Below are positions 43,581 to 52,127 of a stretch of DNA of 64,000 nt, one piece after another. Made by a program: the position numbers and the translations under genes. The notes under the pieces were generated by a model, which had not been told where the DNA came from, ran no database searches, and saw only the letters and a list, made by a program, of their open reading frames with translations. Each line of letters starts with the position of its first letter. Positions within the stretch are counted from its first letter, which is position 1. The DNA comes from Flagellimonas lutaonensis (lineage in GTDB: Bacteria > Bacteroidota > Bacteroidia > Flavobacteriales > Flavobacteriaceae), in contig NZ_CP011071.1 of assembly GCF_000963865.1 (NCBI RefSeq), positions 1,244,501-1,308,500 on the forward strand, given 5' to 3'.

Positions 43581-45110
43581 CTAGACCTTATCAACGACTA
43601 CCTTATAAGTTGGGTCTTCCAGTACGTTCACTTCTATGATGTCATCGGCATTCTTCAACAGGCGACGGCAGTCTTTGCTCAAATGTCTCAAATGCACTTT
43701 TTTGCCCACTTTATGATAGCGTTCGGTGATTTTGTTCAAAGCCTCGATTGCCGACATATCCACTACGCGGCTTTCTTTGAAATCAATGACCACCTCATCG
43801 GGGTCGTTCAGCACATCAAATTTTTCTCCGAACAAGGTAGTGCTTCCAAAAAACAATGGCCCGTAGATTTCATAGTGTTTCACTCCGTTTTCATCGATAT
43901 ATTTTCGGGCACGAATACGCTTGGCATTGTCCCAGGCAAATACCAATGCCGAAATAATAACCCCGACCAGTACGGCCAAGGCGAGGTTGTGCAACAATAC
44001 CGTTACCAAGGTAACCAGCACCATCACCAGCACATCTGATTTGGGCATTCGTCTAAAGGTGCGCAGACTGGCCCACTCAAAGGTGCCCAGGGCCACCATG
44101 ATCATCAGTCCGGTCAAGGCTGCCATCGGTACTTTTTCAATGAGCTCAGAGCCGAACATGACAAACGCCAACAGCATCAATGAAGCTACGATGCCCGACA
44201 GTCTTGCACGGGCCCCATTGGAGATGTTGATGAGACTCTGCCCGATCATCGCACAACCACCCATGCCCGAGAAAAGTCCCGATAAAATATTGGCCGTGCC
44301 CTGTGCCACAGCTTCCTTGTTACCGCGGCCCCGCGTTTCCGTAATCTCGTCGACAATGTTGAGCGTTAAAAGGCTCTCAATGAGTCCAACGCCCGCCACC
44401 ACTGCCGCATAGGGGAAAATAATCTGTAAGGTTTCCAGTGAAAACGGCACTTGGGGAATATGGAAAGGGGGAAATCCCCCTTTGATGGAAGCAATATCAC
44501 CAATGGTTCGCGTTTCGACCCCAAAGAAAAATACGATACCGAACACCAACAATATGGCCACCAATGATGCCGGCACCACCCTGCTCAATTTTGGAAGCCC
44601 CCATATGACCAACATGGTCAACAGCACCAATCCAGAAAAGATATACAAGGTACTACCAGAGAGCCAATCGCCATCTGTGGTCTTGAACTGATCCAATTGT
44701 GACATGAATATGATGATGGCCAGACCGTTCACAAAGCCGAAAATAACGGGGTGGGGCACCAAGCGCATCAACTTGCCCAATCGAAGAAAGCCTGCTGTCA
44801 TTTGCAGTATTCCGGCCAAGATCACCGTGGCAAATACGTATTCTACCCCAAAGTCTTTGGCCAGCGATACAATCACCACCGCCACGGCACCTGTGGCACC
44901 AGAAATCATGCCTGGGCGGCCCCCAAGAATCGAGGTAACCAAGCCCATTACAAATGCAGCATATAAGCCTGTCAATGGCGAAAGCCCTGCGATAAAGGCA
45001 AAGGCAATGGCCTCTGGCACCAATGCCAGGGCCACGGTGAGGCCCGAAAGTATTTCCGTTCGGTAATTTACTGGTTGTGAAAAATCGAAAAGGTTCAGGT
45101 ACTTTTTCAT
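43581..45110 (-). CDS. SulP-family anion transporter with STAS domain
   Basis: A 509-residue inner-membrane transporter: twelve or so helices (ETILSGLTVALALVPEAIA-type start, SGATGAVAVVIVSLAKDFG, IGQSLINISNGARARLSG) and a C-terminal STAS domain at about residues 400-500 (DEVVIDFKESRVVDMSAIEA). The family moves sulfate, bicarbonate or other anions, coupled to H+ or Na+. The substrate cannot be read. It is monocistronic; downstream, the DinB-like gene ends 4 bases away in convergence. Confidence 0.94.
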   Translation of the reverse strand: MKKYLNLFDFSQPVNYRTEILSGLTVALALVPEAIAFAFIAGLSPLTGLYAAFVMGLVTSILGGRPGMISGATGAVAVVIVSLAKDFGVEYVFATVILAGILQMTAGFLRLGKLMRLVPHPVIFGFVNGLAIIIFMSQLDQFKTTDGDWLSGSTLYIFSGLVLLTMLVIWGLPKLSRVVPASLVAILLVFGIVFFFGVETRTIGDIASIKGGFPPFHIPQVPFSLETLQIIFPYAAVVAGVGLIESLLTLNIVDEITETRGRGNKEAVAQGTANILSGLFSGMGGCAMIGQSLINISNGARARLSGIVASLMLLAFVMFGSELIEKVPMAALTGLMIMVALGTFEWASLRTFRRMPKSDVLVMVLVTLVTVLLHNLALAVLVGVIISALVFAWDNAKRIRARKYIDENGVKHYEIYGPLFFGSTTLFGEKFDVLNDPDEVVIDFKESRVVDMSAIEALNKITERYHKVGKKVHLRHLSKDCRRLLKNADDIIEVNVLEDPTYKVVVDKV

Positions 45111-45180
45111 GGCTTCGGTTTGAAGCCGGCAAAAATAGGGCTAATTAAGTTTCTGGCCTTAAAATGAACGATAAATGTGG

Positions 45181-45344
45181 CTTCTCTCCTTAGACAAGGG
45201 GAGGTGGATTCAAGCGTAGCGAAGAAGACGGAGCGGTCTGAAACAAATAAGAAACGTAGCCCACAATAGTATCGACCACCCCTTTCTACCGAAGTGCTTC
45301 GCTTTCGGGATTCATTCCCCTCCTCGATTGAGAAGGGGAGCTGT
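45181..45344. repeat. Hairpin-rich intergenic repeat
   Basis: Between the SulP and dioxygenase genes lies a compact block. It starts with CTCTCCTTAGACAAGGGGAG (45184-45203), a stem-loop, and ends near 45344 with CCCCTCC followed by GAGAAGGGGAG (45317-45341), another. A third stem, CCGAAGTGCTTCGCTTTCGG, lies at 45289-45308. It resembles dispersed intergenic palindromes rather than a gene. No transposase or coding frame is present. Confidence 0.5.
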
Positions 45345-45350
45345 TAAAGA

Positions 45351-46325
45351 TTACCAGTCTTTCAACCCCAATAACTTCTCGCCAAGAGGGCTCAGTTTGG
45401 CAGTTTCATAACGGTCACGTTCCCAATTTCTGGGATCACCGGGAAAAGCGTAGCCCTCAGGGGCGACCCTGTTTTTCCATGAATGGATGCGCCACTTGCG
45501 CAACTCTTCATTGTCTTCCTCGGCCGGCATCATTGAAATATACTGGGCAATACGCACCTTGTTCTTTGATTTGTTCGGTCGAATGCCATGCGGCTGAAGG
45601 CTGTTGAAAATGAGCAGGTCCCCTGCTTCCAAGGAAACTTTCACAATTTTGTCTTCCAACCCAGAAATATCGGGCTGAAAATGGTCGCGGTCTTTGGGTT
45701 GGGTCTGCTTCCATTTATCATAATTGCGGTAAAGCCATGGAATGCACTGAAAACCCCCCATATTTTCATCGAGCTGGTCGGCCAGTGCAAGAACCCCCTG
45801 CACATTTTGGGGCTTGGTCTCAGGGTCATAGTCCCAGTGGATAAAGCCTTTCTGTTCAAATCCCGGACGGTTGGGGAAATTTAGATTGGCCCTGTCAATG
45901 GTGACCCACAATTTTTCAGTGCCCCAGATATCGACAAAGGCATCATAGATTCGTTGGGTCTGGCGGTTGTTCCAGAGCAGCTGGTGGTTATAGACCTCGA
46001 CCATCCCGGTACCTATCAATTCTTTCATCTGCATTTCTGCCCTTGGGGCCGTGTACCAAGTGCTTGGGTCGTTGGGGTCTTTTTCTTCAAACTCCCACAG
46101 AAAATCGGCCGTGGCCTTGGCCTGCTGCTTCGAAACGGCATTTTTGATAATGATGTAGCCGTTCTTGATCCAAAAATCCCAGTCCGCTTCAGAAAGTACG
46201 CGAAGGCGTTTGCCGTTTGAACGGTCGTTCAGTTTTTTCTTGCTGCTAGTGGCGGTTGAAGGGTTACCAGGTATTTCTTCATGGGCCTTGTTGGCCATTT
46301 CTATTTTCGAATTGGTCTGTTGCAT
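45351..46325 (-). CDS. Phytanoyl-CoA dioxygenase family protein
   Basis: A 324-residue Fe(II)/2-oxoglutarate dioxygenase. The metal-binding HxD is in FIHWDYDPE and the distal His in LQPHGIRPNKSK with the Arg that holds 2-oxoglutarate nearby. Family enzymes hydroxylate diverse small molecules; those in marine bacteria often act on ectoine, phosphonates or other compounds. The first 45 residues are Lys/Ser/Asn-rich and probably disordered. It is divergent from an AraC-type regulator over a shared 142-base region with a 14-base palindrome. Confidence 0.88.
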   Translation of the reverse strand: MQQTNSKIEMANKAHEEIPGNPSTATSSKKKLNDRSNGKRLRVLSEADWDFWIKNGYIIIKNAVSKQQAKATADFLWEFEEKDPNDPSTWYTAPRAEMQMKELIGTGMVEVYNHQLLWNNRQTQRIYDAFVDIWGTEKLWVTIDRANLNFPNRPGFEQKGFIHWDYDPETKPQNVQGVLALADQLDENMGGFQCIPWLYRNYDKWKQTQPKDRDHFQPDISGLEDKIVKVSLEAGDLLIFNSLQPHGIRPNKSKNKVRIAQYISMMPAEEDNEELRKWRIHSWKNRVAPEGYAFPGDPRNWERDRYETAKLSPLGEKLLGLKDW

Positions 46326-46357
46326 AACATTGAGTATTGAAGATTTATAAGTAAAAC

Positions 46358-46404
46358 TACTGGTACCAGTATGAAATCGCTACTGTAATATTGACCTATA
46401 TTTG
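46358..46404. promoter_or_regulatory. Palindromic operator and -7 element between dioxygenase and AraC genes
   Basis: TACTGGTACCAGTA (46358-46371) is a perfect 14-base palindrome. TATATTTG (46397-46404), a perfect TAnnTTTG element on the plus strand, follows 25 bases later, so the palindrome is centred near -45 of the AraC transcript. It is a natural place for a regulator controlling both divergent genes. Confidence 0.55.
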
Positions 46405-46467
46405 AATTATATTGACTTTTTTTGATTTTTTGGTAGTGTTTTGATTCAATATTGGTAAATTATAATC

Positions 46468-47322
46468 GTGAAAGTTCAACTTGAGACTATTGCTGAGAAA
46501 ACAAATTCTCCCTTTCGACTGCTGCACAGTCCGAGGTTGAGCGATTTGTTCTATTGGCATTTCCACCCAGAATACGAGTTGGTCTACATTGAGGGGGCCA
46601 GCGCCACCAGACATGTTGGCAACCACATCTCACAATACAGTGAAAGTGACTTGGTGTTGATAGGCTCGAATATTCCGCACCTCAACTTTGATTATGGGGT
46701 GGCCACCGAATACACACATGAGGTGTTGCATATTAAGACGGATATAAAAAAGGAGGTCTTTGACAAGTATCCTGAAATGGGGGCTATCAAAAAGTTATTG
46801 CAAATGGCGCAATATGGCATTGCTTTTCATGGTGATACAAAACGCTGCATTGGGGCCCTTATGAAACAATGGCACCAGATGGACGGTTTTAGTTTTTTTA
46901 CCAGTGTACTCGATGTATTGAACAGCCTTTCGAAAAGCACTGAATTTGAGCTCTTGCACACTTCGCCCTATATCAACAGGTTTAAGCAACGTGACCAAGA
47001 GCGGCTACGAACAATCCATACTTTTTTGGAAAACCGGTATGCCACCAAGGTCACCATCGATGAGGTAGCCGAAAAATGCAATTTGGGGCGGGAAGCCTTT
47101 TGTCGGTACTTCAAAAAAGAAACGGGCAGCACCTTTATCACGTTTTTGAACCAATATCGAATCAGCCATGCCAAGCGGCTATTGTTGGCGGGCAAAACGG
47201 TGACCGAGGCCTGTTTTGCCTGTGGGTTTGAAAGCCTGTCTTATTTCAACCGAACGTTTAAGGCCGTCAGCGAGGAAACACCCTCAAATTTCAAAAAACG
47301 GCATCGTTCTGTAAAAGTTTGA
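46468..47322 (+). CDS. AraC-family transcription regulator
   Basis: 284 residues, starting with GTG (no ATG upstream fits). The N-terminal cupin-like sensor domain spans about 20-120 (HFHPEYELVYIEGASATRHV), and the C-terminal AraC DNA-binding domain with two helix-turn-helices is at 180-280 (TIDEVAEKCNLGREAFCRYF and ACFACGFESLSYFNRTFKA). It likely activates the divergent dioxygenase gene in response to a small ligand. Monocistronic. Confidence 0.93.
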   Translation: MKVQLETIAEKTNSPFRLLHSPRLSDLFYWHFHPEYELVYIEGASATRHVGNHISQYSESDLVLIGSNIPHLNFDYGVATEYTHEVLHIKTDIKKEVFDKYPEMGAIKKLLQMAQYGIAFHGDTKRCIGALMKQWHQMDGFSFFTSVLDVLNSLSKSTEFELLHTSPYINRFKQRDQERLRTIHTFLENRYATKVTIDEVAEKCNLGREAFCRYFKKETGSTFITFLNQYRISHAKRLLLAGKTVTEACFACGFESLSYFNRTFKAVSEETPSNFKKRHRSVKV

Positions 47323-47478
47323 AAGAACCCACATATTGGGCAATTCGAGGCACTTGCCAAAATTAAAACTTCAAGGTAATTGCTGTTTACAAAGAGGTCA
47401 CGTACTTTCGTAGGGGGTAAGTTCGATTATAAAATGAAACCTCGGACTAGGTGCATGTTTTGAAGATGTTCTTATGTG

Positions 47479-47605
47479 ACCCCGACGCTTACGGTCGGGG
47501 TTCAATTCGATTACGCATCCGCCAAAATCGGATGCCATCTCATTGAAAAAGAAACCGCCCTGACGATAAATGTCAGGGTGGTTTCCAACTAAATAACCAA
47601 CCAAA
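47479..47605. other. Three consecutive hairpins in a gene-free gap
   Basis: The gap between the AraC gene and the lipoprotein gene (47323-47641) has no gene. It holds ACCCCGAC/GTCGGGGT (47479-47501), GCATCCG/CGGATGC (47515-47535), and a 14-base stem at 47551-47585. The last is followed by CTAAATAACCAACCAAA (47589-47605), the same 17-base string as at 18233-18249. Confidence 0.6.
47546..47585 (-). terminator. Terminator of the 48 kb lipoprotein gene
   Basis: GAAACCGCCCTGAC and GTCAGGGTGGTTTC pair (13 of 14) around a GATAAAT loop; on the minus strand TTTCTTTTTC follows. It lies 57 bases after the lipoprotein stop codon. Confidence 0.7.
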
Positions 47606-47641
47606 AAACTTATATAGATAGTCGATGACTACTGAATATCC

Positions 47642-48559
47642 TTACAATTTACGCTTCCGAACAACATTCATTTTCTTACCGCTCTTTTTTATCCTTTTCT
47701 TGCCCGTCTTGTGGTTTGACTTCAGGTACTGGATAAATCCTCTTCCGGTGAACTCATAGACCGTTTCACTGGCCACGTGGTAGAGCTCGATTGTTCTATC
47801 ATCAATAACGTAGAGCTCAAAGTAATCATTGCCCAAAAAGTCATAATCGAGTGTTAAAGTTTTTAGGGTCTCATCATTGGTGTCAAAAATTTGATAGTCG
47901 CCTTCATAATCCCATTCCAAATTGGGCAGGGGCGTTGCGGGCGAATCTATTGATGATTGAAAATATCTGCCATTATCGGCAAAGAAGCGCAAGAAGTTCT
48001 CGTCATCAAAATCATTGATGGCCCCCATTTCACTGGTATAGGTTTTTTCCCAAGCTTCATACTCTTGCAGGAAATAATCGAGGTTGTCATAAAAAACAAG
48101 GTCGTAATCAAAGTTGTTTCGATGGTAGCCACGAAGAAAATAGGAGGTATCGCTTCTAGGGTCATACAGCTCCAATGTGCTTCCGTTCACGGCAAAAACA
48201 TCCAAACGCCATAGCCCATCAACATCATGGTTGACCTCAACCGTTCCGGGCAAGGTGGCATACGAACCGACATCGATGCCCAAGCCATTTCCGTTCTTGC
48301 CAATTCCGGCAATATTGTTGTTGGCCCATAGTACCCCATTTTCAAAAGATACGGTGAAAGCCCGTTGCAAAAAAGGCACTTCACCATTACCCTTGGTGGC
48401 ATTGATGTCGATGTACCAAAGTTCGTACGATTGCAATACCTGATCGGTATTGATGGCAGAGTCTACGATAAAATCATCGTCTAAAATCACTTCTGTATAA
48501 CATGAGCTGGCCAATAGCCCTATACCCAATAATCCGAATAGTAACGTTCTTGCTCTCAT
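47642..48559 (-). CDS. Conserved lipoprotein with basic C-terminal tail
   Basis: 305 residues. The lipobox LLASSC gives attachment at about Cys20, followed by YTEVILDDDF and a mostly beta-rich body with duplicated YxELYxxDDRTIELYH-like strands. The last 26 residues are extremely basic (KTGKKRIKKSGKKMNVVRKR), suggesting contact with DNA, LPS or another anion. Relatives are sometimes labelled as a nicotinic acid mononucleotide adenylyltransferase, but I see no such motif and treat that label as unsupported. Monocistronic with a terminator. Confidence 0.8.
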   Translation of the reverse strand: MRARTLLFGLLGIGLLASSCYTEVILDDDFIVDSAINTDQVLQSYELWYIDINATKGNGEVPFLQRAFTVSFENGVLWANNNIAGIGKNGNGLGIDVGSYATLPGTVEVNHDVDGLWRLDVFAVNGSTLELYDPRSDTSYFLRGYHRNNFDYDLVFYDNLDYFLQEYEAWEKTYTSEMGAINDFDDENFLRFFADNGRYFQSSIDSPATPLPNLEWDYEGDYQIFDTNDETLKTLTLDYDFLGNDYFELYVIDDRTIELYHVASETVYEFTGRGFIQYLKSNHKTGKKRIKKSGKKMNVVRKRKL

Positions 48560-48661
48560 AACTGTGTTGCTTCATGGTTCTGTTCTTGACAGACCAAGCA
48601 CCGTGCCAAAAAACACAACTAGTTGAAAATCAATGCTTCATGCTGAATTTGATGATTTAGC

Positions 48662-48669
48662 TACTTTTG
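48662..48669 (+). promoter_or_regulatory. -7 promoter element of gpsA
   Basis: TACTTTTG matches TAnnTTTG exactly and lies 16 bases before the gpsA start. The -33 position has no TTG. Confidence 0.45.
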
Positions 48670-48685
48670 CGCAATAAATCAGTTT

Positions 48686-49687
48686 ATGTCTCGAGAAGTA
48701 AAAATCGCTGTTTTAGGTGGCGGAAGTTGGGGTACGGCCATCGTGAAAATGCTGACCGAAAATCTGGATACGGTGTACTGGTACATACGAAATACCAATG
48801 CCATCGAATACATAAAAAAGGAAGGGCACAACCCAAATTATCTGACCTCTGTAGAATTACACACCGAATATCTCAAGCTGACCGACGACATCAACGAGGC
48901 GGTCAAGAATTCTGACCTTCTGATTTTTGCCATACCATCTGCCTTTCTCAGTGCCGAGCTCGACAAATTGAACAAGCCCCTGACAGACAAGATCATCTTT
49001 TCGGCCATTAAGGGCATAGTGCCTGAAACCGGATTGATAGTGGGCGAACACTTCCATGAAAAATACGGTGTTCCGTTCGAGAATATCGGGGTAATAACCG
49101 GCCCATGCCATGCCGAAGAGGTTGCCCTTGAGCGGTTGTCGTACCTTACGATTGCCTGTGCCGACAAGAGCAAAGCAAAACTGTTGGCCGAACATTTTGA
49201 CAGCCATTATATCAAAACAAAGATATCAAACGATATCATCGGCACCGAGTATGCAGCCATGCTCAAGAACATCTATGCCATTGCCGCCGGCATTGCCCAT
49301 GGCTTGGGGTATGGCGATAATTTTCAGAGTGTATTGATGAGCAACGCCATTCGAGAGATGAAGCGTTTTACAAAACGTATACACAATATCGATAGAAATA
49401 TCAACCGCTCGGCCTATTTGGGCGACCTGTTGGTGACCGGTTATTCGACCTTTAGCCGTAACCGCCTGTTCGGCAATATGATCGGAAAGGGTTATACCGT
49501 AAAAAGTGCCATGATGGAAATGAACATGGTGGCTGAGGGCTACTATGCCGTGAAGAGTGCACACAAAATAAAATCGAAGTTCAAAAAGAAGGTTAAGACC
49601 CCCATTATCGACGCTGTTTACAGAATTCTATACGAAGGAAAGAACGCAAAGAAAACCATTAAGGAGCTCACCGATAAACTGGATTGA
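48686..49687 (+). CDS. gpsA: NAD(P)H glycerol-3-phosphate dehydrogenase
   Basis: A 333-residue Rossmann enzyme. The nucleotide loop is VLGGGSWGTAIVK, the substrate-binding Lys/Asp region reads NIYAIAAGIAHGLGYGDN, and GPCHAEEVALE is the family signature. It reduces DHAP to sn-glycerol-3-phosphate for phospholipid synthesis. It is monocistronic and converges on glpD, whose stop lies 6 bases away; the two enzymes carry out opposite directions of the same redox couple. Confidence 0.95.
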   Translation: MSREVKIAVLGGGSWGTAIVKMLTENLDTVYWYIRNTNAIEYIKKEGHNPNYLTSVELHTEYLKLTDDINEAVKNSDLLIFAIPSAFLSAELDKLNKPLTDKIIFSAIKGIVPETGLIVGEHFHEKYGVPFENIGVITGPCHAEEVALERLSYLTIACADKSKAKLLAEHFDSHYIKTKISNDIIGTEYAAMLKNIYAIAAGIAHGLGYGDNFQSVLMSNAIREMKRFTKRIHNIDRNINRSAYLGDLLVTGYSTFSRNRLFGNMIGKGYTVKSAMMEMNMVAEGYYAVKSAHKIKSKFKKKVKTPIIDAVYRILYEGKNAKKTIKELTDKLD

Positions 49688-49692
49688 CCCCC

Positions 49693-51360
49693 TTACACCT
49701 TCTCCAACGAAAAGTTGGAGTGCTTTTCCAGTTCTTCTTCCATTTTTTCTTTAAACATTCTCATCTGTTCCGCATCATAGGCATAGGCGTTTTTGATATC
49801 CTGAAGAACAGGTTCCATAAAAGTGCGCACACTGTCGATATCAAAATACAGGCGGCCCGTTCTTCGGATGAAGAAATCAATGGGGTTCAGCACCATTTCG
49901 TTTTCAATGGCGAATTTCAGCTCGGCCCGTATAAGTCGTACGTAATTGTCTTTGTTCTTGAAACCCGCATAGTGCTCCAATATTTGTTCGGTCTGCTTAC
50001 CATAAGTGGTTACCAGATACCATGCGTCGTACTCTGAAAAACCATCTTTTTTGATACGGCCATACACCTCTGCGATGTATTTTTTCACGTGCTTTGACTT
50101 TTTGAAATCGCTGCCACAAAGCGGAATCTTATCGGTGGTACAGGGGCCAACTTCAATGCCATGATCTTCCTCAAGATTCTTGGCAACCCGGTTGACGACC
50201 CTTTCGGCCATTTTACGGTACCCCGTCAACTTTCCGCCCGCGATACTGATCAGTCCGGTATCAGAAGTAAAGATCTCGTCTTTGCGCGACAGCTCCGAAG
50301 CCGATTTGCCCTCTTCATGGATCAAAGGCCGCAGGCCTGCCCATGACGAAATAATGTCTTCAATCTCCAAGTTGATTTTCGGGAACATATTGTTCACCGC
50401 AGAAATCAGGTAAATGGCATCGGCCAAATCGGTGCGCACATCATCTTTGTCGGCATCATAGTTGGTGTCGGTGGTGCCGATATAGGTTATTTTTCCGCGG
50501 GGAATGGCAAACATCATGCGCCCATCGGGAATATCGAAATACACCGATTGCCTCACCGGAAGTTTTTCATGAGGAAACACTAGGTGCACGCCCTTGGTCA
50601 AGTGCAGTCGTTTTCCTTTTTTCGAATTGTTGACGCTGCGTAATTCATCTACCCAAGGCCCGGCCGCGCTGATGACGTATTTCGATTTGATCTCAAACTC
50701 ATTGCCAGTGGGCACATCTTTCACTTTGACCCCGGCCACTTTGCCGTCCTGATATAGAAAATCGATCACTTGGGCATAGTTGAGTGCCTTGGCCCCGTAT
50801 TGAAGGCTGGTCTTGATGTTTTCCAATGTAAGGCGTGCATCGTCGGTACGATATTCTGCATAATACCCTGCGCCGCTCAAAATCTTCTTGGGCAGTAAGG
50901 GCTCTAGCTTCAATGCCTGTTTTTTATCGAGCATCTGCCGCTTGTCTTCCCCTGATACTTGGGCCAGAATATCATATACCTTAAGCCCGATCGAGGTCAA
51001 CCATTTGCCATACGAGCCGCCCTCTATCAGCGGCAACAGCATTTTTTCGGGAAGCACCAAATGAGGCGCCAGCTTATGCACTATGGCCCGTTCTGAACCG
51101 ACTTCTTTCACTAGCCAAAAATCAAATTGCTTCAAGTAGCGGAGGCCTCCATGAATCAATTTGGTCGATTTGCTGCTTGTACCCGAGGCAAAGTCTCCTT
51201 TTTCGACAAGAGCGACTTTCATGCCGCGCGAGGCGGCATCCAGAGCTATGCCTCCTCCCGTGATGCCTCCACCAATAACGACCAGATCATAGCTTTCCTT
51301 TGACAGTTCTTCAATGGTTTTTTTACGGTCAAGGTTTGAAAATCGTACGGTTTTTTTCAT
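49693..51360 (-). CDS. glpD: Glycerol-3-phosphate dehydrogenase (FAD)
   Basis: A 555-residue flavoenzyme. The N-terminal FAD loop is DLVVIGGGITGGGIALDAAS, the signature RGLKVALVEKGDF-type segment follows (RGMKVALVEKGDFASGTSSK), and the C-terminal domain (DUF of GlpD) has YDAWYLVTTYGKQTEQIL. It oxidises G3P to DHAP and passes electrons to the quinone pool at the membrane. Own promoter with a palindrome in the spacer (51388-51420). It faces gpsA. Confidence 0.95.
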   Translation of the reverse strand: MKKTVRFSNLDRKKTIEELSKESYDLVVIGGGITGGGIALDAASRGMKVALVEKGDFASGTSSKSTKLIHGGLRYLKQFDFWLVKEVGSERAIVHKLAPHLVLPEKMLLPLIEGGSYGKWLTSIGLKVYDILAQVSGEDKRQMLDKKQALKLEPLLPKKILSGAGYYAEYRTDDARLTLENIKTSLQYGAKALNYAQVIDFLYQDGKVAGVKVKDVPTGNEFEIKSKYVISAAGPWVDELRSVNNSKKGKRLHLTKGVHLVFPHEKLPVRQSVYFDIPDGRMMFAIPRGKITYIGTTDTNYDADKDDVRTDLADAIYLISAVNNMFPKINLEIEDIISSWAGLRPLIHEEGKSASELSRKDEIFTSDTGLISIAGGKLTGYRKMAERVVNRVAKNLEEDHGIEVGPCTTDKIPLCGSDFKKSKHVKKYIAEVYGRIKKDGFSEYDAWYLVTTYGKQTEQILEHYAGFKNKDNYVRLIRAELKFAIENEMVLNPIDFFIRRTGRLYFDIDSVRTFMEPVLQDIKNAYAYDAEQMRMFKEKMEEELEKHSNFSLEKV

Positions 51361-51387
51361 TCAAAAGGCAATTATCTATAATACTCT

Positions 51388-51420
51388 CAAATGTAAGGGT
51401 TTGTAAAGCGCTTTCAAAAA
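51388..51420 (-). promoter_or_regulatory. glpD promoter with operator-like palindrome
   Basis: On the minus strand TTTTTG (51420-51415), a 19-base spacer and TACATTTG (51395-51388) form a full Bacteroidota promoter. The spacer contains AAAGCGCTTT (51405-51414), a perfect 10-base palindrome of the kind bound by LacI-type repressors. A protein there would block polymerase. Confidence 0.65.
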
Positions 51421-51428
51421 CCATGTGA

Positions 51429-51737
51429 TTATGGTTTTGTAAACTCATATTCACGTTCTACCTTACAAACACGCACCTTGTACCAAGAGTACCATTCTTC
51501 AATACCACGCTTTTGTGCCAACTGGTGGTCTAGGTTTGCCTTCCAACGGGCAATGGCTTGGGTGCTCTCCCAATAGCTGATTGAAATGCCCAGACCGGAT
51601 CGGGCACTCTCAAAACCGATGAACCCCGGTTGTTTTCGGGCCAAGGCCTCCATTTCTTCTGCCATTGCAGCGTATCCGTTGTCACCCTCGGTTCGGGTGT
51701 TCGTAAAGATTACGGCGTAATAGGGCGTGGTCTTCAT
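51429..51737 (-). CDS. Antibiotic biosynthesis monooxygenase-domain protein
   Basis: A 102-residue dimeric ferredoxin-fold (ABM) protein: YYAVIFTNTRTEGDNGYAAM at the first strand, KQPGFIGFESAR and then WESTQAIARWKANLDHQLA. ABM proteins are heme-degrading, quinone- or small-molecule oxygenases or simply stress proteins. Exactly adjacent to the preceding gene (0 bases apart), so translated as a pair. The stop lies just beyond the glpD promoter. Confidence 0.9.
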   Translation of the reverse strand: MKTTPYYAVIFTNTRTEGDNGYAAMAEEMEALARKQPGFIGFESARSGLGISISYWESTQAIARWKANLDHQLAQKRGIEEWYSWYKVRVCKVEREYEFTKP

Positions 51738-52094
51738 TTATAAGATATATTCCTTTTCCATAAAATAATTGACCAAGGCCTCTTTCATCAATACCGATTG
51801 TTCACCTGCCTTCAAGGGGGGCAGTTGCTCTTTTACCTTGTAATGGGGCCAACCATCGTCATCAAAGAACTCAAATTCATAGTAGCCGTAAGGTTCCAAC
51901 AACCGGCAGATGGCGATGTGCATCAAGTATAGCTTTTCGTCTTTTTTAAAAATGCGGTTCAATTGGCCAAGCTCTTGCACCCCCACAAGGTAAATGATGG
52001 TGTCTAGATCAAGTTTGTCGCCATCGGCGAATTGGGCCGAAAGCTTTTCAACCAATACCTGCCATCGTTCTTTTAAAAGTGTGTCCCGTGCCAT
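51738..52094 (-). CDS. Conserved hypothetical flavobacterial protein
   Basis: 118 residues from the ATG at 52094; an earlier TTG is rejected because a -7 element (TACCTTTG, 52099-52106) lies between them. Mixed alpha/beta, with DLDTIIYLVGVQELGQLNRI and a conserved-looking YGYYEFEFFDDDGWPHYK segment. No Cys and no membrane helix. I do not recognise a domain. The -7 element ends only four bases before the start, so the mRNA is probably leaderless. It forms a pair with the ABM gene. Confidence 0.78.
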   Translation of the reverse strand: MARDTLLKERWQVLVEKLSAQFADGDKLDLDTIIYLVGVQELGQLNRIFKKDEKLYLMHIAICRLLEPYGYYEFEFFDDDGWPHYKVKEQLPPLKAGEQSVLMKEALVNYFMEKEYIL

Positions 52095-52098
52095 GCCC

Positions 52099-52127
52099 CA
52101 AAGGTACAAATCAATGCCCTATATTTG
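52099..52127. promoter_or_regulatory. Back-to-back -7 elements giving leaderless transcripts
   Basis: On the minus strand TACCTTTG (52106-52099) lies four bases before the ATG of the conserved hypothetical. On the plus strand TATATTTG (52120-52127) lies just before GTG at 52132, the possible start of CvpA. Two promoters therefore cross within about 30 bases. Confidence 0.4.

Noticed and set aside
47398-47604. A 68-residue minus-strand frame in the hairpin gap
   Set aside because: It is made of the hairpin sequences themselves and has no protein-like pattern or start signal.
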